Of a stretch of DNA of 64,000 nucleotides, positions 59,450 through 64,000 are shown one piece after another. The notes beneath the pieces are model-generated. The model was not told where the DNA came from. It saw nothing but the letters and a program-made list of their open reading frames with translations, and made no database searches. The stretch lies in the NCBI RefSeq assembly GCF_004920835.1, contig NZ_QFHO01000021.1, positions 1 to 64,000 on the forward strand, written 5' to 3'. The number at the start of each line of letters is the position of its first letter. The stretch's first letter is position 1. The DNA comes from Stenotrophomonas maltophilia. GTDB lineage: Bacteria > Pseudomonadota > Gammaproteobacteria > Xanthomonadales > Xanthomonadaceae. Made by a program: the position numbers and the translations under genes.

Positions 59450-60769
59450 ATGACAGCAGCTGCTGCCGACAAGAAGAAGTTGCCCCTGCATTGGAAGATG
59501 GGCATCGGCTTCGCGATCGGCCTGGTCCTGGGACTGATCGTGCACGCCCTGGGTGGCAGCGTCGATGGTCTGCAGGCCGGTGCCAAATGGGTAATGGACT
59601 ACATCACCACCCCGGCTTCGGGCCTGTTCCTCAACCTGATCTTCATGCTGATCGTGCCGCTGATCTTCTCGGCGCTGATCATGGGTGTGTCGGAGATGGG
59701 CGACATCCGCGCCCTTGGCCGCATCGGCTGGAAGACGCTGGCCTACACCGTGCTGCTGTCTGGCATTGCAGTGGGTATCGGCCTGGTTCTGGTCAACCTG
59801 CTCAAGCCCGGTGCCGGCGTCGACCCGCAGGTCGCGGCGATGATGCTGTCGGAGAACGCCGAGCGCAGCAAGGAGATCGTTGCTGGCATCCATGGCACGC
59901 CGAAGGGCATGGACATGCTGCTGTCTATCGTGCCGAGCAACGTGCTGCAGGCCGCGTCCGACAATGGCGCGATCCTGTCGCTGATGTTCTTTGCGCTGAT
60001 GTTCGGCATTGGCATGGTGCTGACCGACAACGAGAAGGTCGCCCCGTTGCGCCGCGCCATCGAAGGCGTGTTCGAAATCTCGATGACCCTGATCAACCTG
60101 GTCATCCGCCTGGCGCCGTACGCGGTGGCCTGCTTCATGTTCAACCTGGCCGCACTGTTCGGCTTCGAGCTGATCATCCGCCTGGGCGCCTACGTGGGCG
60201 TGGTGGTGCTGGCACTCGGCCTGCACATGGTGGTGACCTACGGTACGGCCGTTTGGCTGTCCGGCCGTTCGCCGCTGTCGTTCTTCCGTGATACCCAGGA
60301 AGCCACGGTGATGGCGTTCTCCACCGCCTCCAGCAATGCCACCCTGCCGACCGCGCTGCGCGTGGCCGACCAGATGGGCCTGCCGCAGCGGGTGTCGCGC
60401 TTCGTGCTGACCGTGGGTGCCACCGCCAACCAGAACGGCACCGCGCTGTTCGAGGGCGTGACAGTGATCTTCCTGGCCCAGTTCTTTGGCGTGGACCTGA
60501 GCATCGGCCAGCAGATCATGGTGATGGCCGTCTGCATCCTCGGTGGCATCGGCACCGCTGGCGTACCGTCCGGCTCGCTGCCGGTGGTGGCGATGATCTG
60601 CGCCATGGTCGGCGTGAACCCGCTGGGCATCGGCCTGATCCTGGGCGTGAACCACTTCCTGGACATGTGCCGTACCGCGCTGAACGTCACCGGTGACCTG
60701 GCCCTGACCACGCTGGTGGCCAAGGGTGAAGGCCACGACGGCCCGGCGCTGACACCGCACAAGGACTGA
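59450..60769 (+). CDS. Dicarboxylate/amino acid:cation symporter (DAACS family)
   Basis: A 439-residue inner-membrane transporter with eight helices and two re-entrant hairpins. The HP1 serine-rich motif AFSTASSNATLPT is present. The TM7 motif reads ANQNGTA where archaeal GltPh has NMDGT, so an Asp of a sodium site is replaced by Asn. TM8 retains DMCRTALNVTGD, with the Arg that binds acidic side chains and the Asp that binds the amino group in this family. Glutamate, aspartate or C4-dicarboxylates are likely substrates. It has a hairpin terminator at 60798. Confidence 0.9.
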   Translation: MTAAAADKKKLPLHWKMGIGFAIGLVLGLIVHALGGSVDGLQAGAKWVMDYITTPASGLFLNLIFMLIVPLIFSALIMGVSEMGDIRALGRIGWKTLAYTVLLSGIAVGIGLVLVNLLKPGAGVDPQVAAMMLSENAERSKEIVAGIHGTPKGMDMLLSIVPSNVLQAASDNGAILSLMFFALMFGIGMVLTDNEKVAPLRRAIEGVFEISMTLINLVIRLAPYAVACFMFNLAALFGFELIIRLGAYVGVVVLALGLHMVVTYGTAVWLSGRSPLSFFRDTQEATVMAFSTASSNATLPTALRVADQMGLPQRVSRFVLTVGATANQNGTALFEGVTVIFLAQFFGVDLSIGQQIMVMAVCILGGIGTAGVPSGSLPVVAMICAMVGVNPLGIGLILGVNHFLDMCRTALNVTGDLALTTLVAKGEGHDGPALTPHKD

Positions 60770-60797
60770 TTCGGGAGCCACTGCTGGCGACCTGATC

Positions 60798-60841
60798 GGG
60801 GTCGGAGCCCTTTCCTTGCGGAAAGGGCTCCGACCCCTTTT
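60798..60841. repeat. 18-bp-stem hairpin repeat (GGGGTCGGA class), also a terminator
   Basis: GGGGTCGGAGCCCTTTCC-TTGC-complement (60798-60837), then TTTT. It belongs to the class at 14004-14042 and 22574-22612 and probably terminates the symporter transcript. Confidence 0.87.
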
Positions 60842-60871
60842 CACATGCGGAATCCGGCGGAGATCATGAAG

Positions 60872-60895
60872 TGCCGGCCAGCGGCCGGCACCTAC
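60872..60895 (-). repeat. Single SMAG/REP unit
   Basis: On the minus strand: GTAGGTGCCGGCCGCTGGCC onward. It lies 89 bp before the tkt start. Confidence 0.86.
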
Positions 60896-60983
60896 CAGGC
60901 ACGTTGGACTGACCCCCGCCCGACGACTATGGGACAATAGGCCGCCCGCACGTCCGCGGCCGCCTCCCGATTCCGACAGAACC

Positions 60984-62981
60984 ATGACGCAGCCTACCCG
61001 TCGCCAGTTGGCCAACGCCATCCGCTTCCTTGCCGCCGATGCGGTTGAAACCGCAAAGTCCGGCCACCCCGGCATGCCCATGGGCATGGCCGACATTGCC
61101 GAAGTCCTCTGGAACGACTATCTCCGCCATAACCCGAGCAACCCGCACTGGTTCAACCGCGACCGTTTCGTGCTGTCCAACGGCCACGGTTCGATGCTGC
61201 AGTACGCGCTGCTGCACCTGAGCGGTTACGACCTGCCGATCGAGCAGCTGAAGCTGTTCCGCCAGCTGGGCAGCCACACCGCCGGTCACCCGGAACGCCA
61301 CGAGACCCCGGGCGTGGAAACCACCACCGGTCCGCTGGGCCAGGGTTTTGCCAATGCCGTGGGCTTCGCCCTGGCCGAGAAGCTGCTGGCACAGCGCTTC
61401 AACCGCCCGGAGCTGGAAGTGGTCGACCACCGCACCTGGGTGTTCATGGGCGATGGCTGCCTGATGGAAGGCGTGTCGCATGAAGCGGCGTCGCTGGCTG
61501 GCACCTGGGGCCTGCACAAGCTGGTCTGCTTCTGGGACAACAACCACATCTCCATCGACGGCAACGTCGAGGGCTGGTTCACCGACAACACCCCGGAGCG
61601 TTTCGAGGCCTATGGCTGGAACGTGGTGCGTGATGTCGACGGCCACGACCCGGAAAGCATCAAGGCCGGCATCGAGGCCGCGCTGTCGCAGAGCGACAAG
61701 CCGACCCTGATCTGCTGCCGCACCACCATTGGTTTTGGTTCGCCGAACAAGGCGGGCAAGGAATCCAGCCACGGCGCACCGCTGGGCAAGGACGAACTGG
61801 AAGCCACCCGCAAGCAGCTGGGTTGGGAATACGGCCCGTTCGAGATCCCGCAGGCGATCTACGACGGCTGGCGCGCCAATGGTGCTGGCACCCTGCGCCA
61901 GGCCGAGTGGGAGCAGCTGTTCGACAAGTACGCCAGCCAGTACCCGGGCGAAGCCGCCGAACTGACCCGCCGTTCGCACGGCGACCTGCCGGCCGACTTC
62001 GTTGCCAAGGCCGATGCGTACATCGCCCAGGTGGCCGCTGAAGGTCCGACGATCGCCTCGCGCAAGGCCTCGCAGCTGGCCATTGAAGCCTACGCGCCGC
62101 TGCTGCCGGAAATCGTCGGTGGCTCGGCTGATCTGGCGCACTCCAACCTGACCCTGTGGAAGGGCAGCAAGTCGGTCGCCAGCGACGACGCCAACGCCAA
62201 CTACGTGTACTACGGCGTGCGCGAGTTCGGCATGACCGCCATCGCCAACGGCCTGGCCCTGCACGGTGGTTTCATTCCGTTCGACGCCACCTTCCTGGTG
62301 TTCAGCGACTACGCCCGCAACGGCGTGCGCATGAGCGCGCTGATCCCGGCCCACGCCATCCACGTCTACACCCACGACTCGATCGGCCTGGGCGAAGACG
62401 GCCCGACCCACCAGCCGGTGGAGCACCTGGCCGCTCTGCGCTACATCCCGAACAACGACGTGTGGCGCCCGTGCGATGCGGTCGAGTCGGCCGTGAGCTG
62501 GAAGGCTGCGATCACCCGTCAGGATGGTCCGAGCTGCCTGGTGTTCAGCCGCCAGAACCTGCCGCACCAGCCGCGCGACGCTGAGCAGATCGCACAGATC
62601 GAGCGCGGTGGTTACGTGCTGGCCGATGCTGCCGGCACTCCGGACGTGATCCTGATCGCCACCGGTTCGGAAGTCTCGCTGGCGACCGAAGCGAAGGCTC
62701 AGCTGGATGCGGCCGGCCTGAAGACCCGCGTGGTCTCGATGCCGTCCACCGATGTGTTCCTGCGCCAGGATGCGGCCTACCGCGAATCGGTGCTGCCGAA
62801 CGCCGTGCGCAAGCGCGTGGCCATCGAAGCTGGCGTCACCGGTTTCTGGCGCCAGTTCGTCGGCCTGGACGGTGCGGTGATCGGTATCGACACCTTCGGC
62901 GCTTCGGCCCCGGCCGACCAGCTGTACAAGCACTTCGGCATCACCACCGCGCACGTGGTGGAAGCCGCCAAGGCGCTGTAA
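60984..62981 (+). CDS. tkt: Transketolase
   Basis: A 665-residue thiamine-diphosphate enzyme moving two-carbon units between sugar phosphates in the pentose phosphate pathway. Markers are [20 protein letters not shown], the TPP motif [18 protein letters not shown]...WDNN, the middle-domain [19 protein letters not shown], and a C-terminal domain ending VVEAAKAL. The length equals that of E. coli TktA. It is monocistronic, with a strong terminator. Confidence 0.97.
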   Translation: MTQPTRRQLANAIRFLAADAVETAKSGHPGMPMGMADIAEVLWNDYLRHNPSNPHWFNRDRFVLSNGHGSMLQYALLHLSGYDLPIEQLKLFRQLGSHTAGHPERHETPGVETTTGPLGQGFANAVGFALAEKLLAQRFNRPELEVVDHRTWVFMGDGCLMEGVSHEAASLAGTWGLHKLVCFWDNNHISIDGNVEGWFTDNTPERFEAYGWNVVRDVDGHDPESIKAGIEAALSQSDKPTLICCRTTIGFGSPNKAGKESSHGAPLGKDELEATRKQLGWEYGPFEIPQAIYDGWRANGAGTLRQAEWEQLFDKYASQYPGEAAELTRRSHGDLPADFVAKADAYIAQVAAEGPTIASRKASQLAIEAYAPLLPEIVGGSADLAHSNLTLWKGSKSVASDDANANYVYYGVREFGMTAIANGLALHGGFIPFDATFLVFSDYARNGVRMSALIPAHAIHVYTHDSIGLGEDGPTHQPVEHLAALRYIPNNDVWRPCDAVESAVSWKAAITRQDGPSCLVFSRQNLPHQPRDAEQIAQIERGGYVLADAAGTPDVILIATGSEVSLATEAKAQLDAAGLKTRVVSMPSTDVFLRQDAAYRESVLPNAVRKRVAIEAGVTGFWRQFVGLDGAVIGIDTFGASAPADQLYKHFGITTAHVVEAAKAL

Positions 62982-63004
62982 GCAGCCCGGCAGTGAGATG
63001 AAGG

Positions 63005-63034
63005 AAAGGCCGGCGCACGCCGGCCTTTTCTTTG
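63005..63034 (+). terminator. Rho-independent terminator of tkt
   Basis: AAAGGCCGGC-GCAC-GCCGGCCTTT followed by TCTTT, 23 bp after the stop. Confidence 0.9.
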
Positions 63035-63046
63035 GTCGAGAGAAAA

Positions 63047-63107
63047 GGGGATGGAGGAGATTAAGTTGTTTGTGCACAAACGACTTAATCCCCTCCGTCA
63101 GTTTTTT
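63047..63107. repeat. GTGCAC-centred palindrome, left copy
   Basis: Arms at 63053-63074 and 63075-63096 (22 bp, two mismatches) meet at GTGCAC. GGGGATGGA is outside on the left, and CCGTCAGTTTTTTT on the right. It is a near copy of 63909-63967. With the tkt terminator and the higB promoter it occupies the 307-bp gap 62982-63288; between 63110 and 63250 I see nothing recognisable. Confidence 0.85.
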
Positions 63108-63251
63108 TCGTCCGGCATGTTCCGCCCGACGGCTCCGGTGTCGCGTTGGCCTCTTCATCTGACCTGCGTTCTCTGCGAAAAGGAGGGCCTGCCGAGGCAC
63201 CGCCAGAAGTAGGCATGGACAGGAAGAGCAGCGCAGGATCCCATGTTGGAT

Positions 63252-63280
63252 TTGCGGAGTGTAAGGTGATGCCTTACAAT
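63252..63280 (+). promoter_or_regulatory. higBA promoter and operator
   Basis: TTGCGG (63252-63257), 17-bp spacer, TACAAT (63275-63280). The inverted repeat TGTAAGG-TGATG-CCTTACA (63260-63278) overlaps the spacer and the -10 box, the usual position for an antitoxin operator. Confidence 0.7.
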
Positions 63281-63288
63281 GATGCCGC

Positions 63289-63567
63289 GTGATCGTCAGC
63301 TTCAGGCATAAGGGCCTGAAAGCGCTCTATGAGCGGGGCGACATTTCGGGAGTCCGTGCCGATCATGTCGCTCGATTGCGGCGTTTGCTTGTGCAGTTGG
63401 ATCAAGCCCGGCTGCCTGGAGACATGGGGCTGCCCGGAAATCGCCTGCACCCTCTGCGCGGAAGCTATAGCGGCTACTGGGCTGTAAGTGTCTCGGCGAG
63501 TTGGCGATTGGTGTTCCGCTTTCGTGGGCTCGACGTCGAACTGGTCGATTACCTTGATTATCACTAG
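63289..63567 (+). CDS. higB: HigB-type toxin (RelE superfamily mRNA endonuclease)
   Basis: A 92-residue toxin that cleaves mRNA on the ribosome. Family signatures are SFRHKGLKALYERG, LDQARLPGDMGLPGNRLHPL and the C-terminal SWRLVFRFRGLDVELVDYLDYH. The start is GTG at 63289: an in-frame TGA at 63280-63282 excludes anything upstream. The predicted -10 ends at 63280, so the message may be leaderless or nearly so. Toxin before antitoxin is the HigBA order. Confidence 0.92.
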   Translation: MIVSFRHKGLKALYERGDISGVRADHVARLRRLLVQLDQARLPGDMGLPGNRLHPLRGSYSGYWAVSVSASWRLVFRFRGLDVELVDYLDYH

Positions 63568-63578
63568 GAGCCTGCTCG

Positions 63579-63884
63579 ATGCCGTTGCATGATCCGCCGC
63601 ATCCCGGAGAATCGCTGCGCGAAGACATCCTGCCGGCGATCAGCATGTCGATCAGTGCGCTGGCGCAGCATCTTGGCTATTCCCGCGGACAGTTGTCGAC
63701 CATCATCAACGGGCACGCCGGCATTTCCGCGGAACTCGCATTCCGCCTTGAGCTTGCGGGTCTGGGCAATGCCCGCATGTGGCTGGCGATGCAGGCGGCA
63801 TACGACCTGTGGCAGGTCGAGCATCGAGCGCATCCACCCATTGCCCGCCTGTACCTTGAGGATGCAGTGAGGATAGGGCAGTAG
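63579..63884 (+). CDS. higA: HigA-type antitoxin (XRE family)
   Basis: A 101-residue antitoxin and autorepressor. The N-terminal HPGESLREDILPAISMSISALAQ leads into the helix-turn-helix (AQHLGYSRGQLSTIINGHAG) and ISAELAFRLELAGLGNARMW, then AAYDLWQVEH, as in HigA proteins. It starts 11 bp after higB and probably binds the inverted repeat at 63260-63278. Confidence 0.93.
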   Translation: MPLHDPPHPGESLREDILPAISMSISALAQHLGYSRGQLSTIINGHAGISAELAFRLELAGLGNARMWLAMQAAYDLWQVEHRAHPPIARLYLEDAVRIGQ

Positions 63885-63908
63885 ATGCACGTCATGCATG
63901 GATAAGAA

Positions 63909-63967
63909 GGGGACGGAGGGATTAAGTCGTTTGTGCACAAACGACTTAATCCCCTCCGTCCCTTTTT
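63909..63967. repeat. GTGCAC-centred palindrome, right copy
   Basis: GGGACGGAGG onward from 63910 with arms meeting at GTGCAC (63933-63938), the right arm to 63962, followed by TTTTT. It nearly matches the left copy at 63047-63107 and closes the HigBA segment. Confidence 0.86.
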
Positions 63968-63968
63968 C

Positions 63969-64000
63969 TCAGGCGGTGCGCGCCAGCGCCAGGCGCAGCA
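63969..64000 (-). CDS. Possible C-terminal end of a gene cut by the window edge
   Basis: On the minus strand a TGA stop at 63971-63969 is preceded by codons reading LRLALARTA. GC-rich third positions and the adjacent terminator-like palindrome fit a convergent gene running off the window. Only about ten codons are visible, so nothing can be said about its product. Confidence 0.35.
   Translation of the reverse strand, partial: LRLALARTA

Noticed and set aside
63047..63107. Simple transcription terminator of tkt
   Set aside because: tkt already has a strong terminator at 63005-63034, and the palindrome recurs almost unchanged on the far side of higBA. A terminator role is possible but does not explain the duplication.

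Overview
The window looks like chromosomal DNA of a high-GC gammaproteobacterium of the Xanthomonadaceae, most probably Stenotrophomonas (S. maltophilia complex). The evidence is the strong GC bias at third codon positions, the gene content and, above all, dozens of short GTAG-headed hairpin repeats of the type described in S. maltophilia as SMAG/REP elements. There are no rRNA genes, no insertion sequence, no prophage and no CRISPR array. About 54 protein genes, one tRNA and many intergenic hairpin repeats account for nearly all of the sequence.

Layout. 62-4122 (minus): a DUF1631 protein overlapping a PilZ protein, then prolidase pepQ. 4325-7312 (minus): rph, a VOC protein, rdgB and hemW. 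7437-8297: yicC. 8355-18928 (minus): a complete selenocysteine island. It holds a formate dehydrogenase operon (fdhG with an in-frame UGA-Sec codon, fdhH, fdhI), the maturation protein fdhE, selA, selB, the tRNA-Sec gene selC and selD. 19220-25330 (plus): gmk, rpoZ, spoT, ridA and recG. 25331-30128: a dense repeat block, a nucleoside hydrolase, rpmE2, gltA, and a membrane protein followed by a 23-residue small membrane protein. 30267-32376: an AraC regulator divergent from an alpha/beta hydrolase, then a BOF-domain periplasmic protein. 32653-43496: a surface-adhesion region with a CS1/CFA-I-type fimbrial operon (major pilin, usher, tip adhesin, chaperone), a 1609-residue trimeric autotransporter and an unknown membrane protein. 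43641-46917 (minus): an unknown protein and PBP1A. 47137-52248: pilMNOPQ. 52438-59392: a MoxR/Bat cluster. 59450-62981: a dicarboxylate/amino acid symporter and transketolase. 63289-63884: a HigBA toxin-antitoxin pair bracketed by two near-identical palindromes.

How the genes work together. The Sec island is self-contained: SelD makes selenophosphate, SelA converts Ser-tRNA-Sec to Sec-tRNA-Sec, and SelB delivers it at a UGA followed by a recognisable SECIS hairpin in fdhG. The product is a Tat-exported, membrane-anchored formate dehydrogenase. The adhesion region combines a fimbria of the alternate chaperone-usher class with a large trimeric adhesin just downstream. Next to it, pilMNOPQ encodes the type IV pilus alignment complex and secretin.

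The least explained sequence is between genes. A roughly 200-bp composite element occurs twice (near 14114-14284 and 25540-25728). It has 25-bp inverted arms, an internal hairpin whose stem covaries between copies, a GTTGNC hexamer run and a terminal GCA-loop hairpin. Separate families of 18-bp-stem hairpins and GTGCAC-centred palindromes are also present. These repeats, the mosaic tip adhesin and the internally duplicated autotransporter are the best candidates for new biology here.
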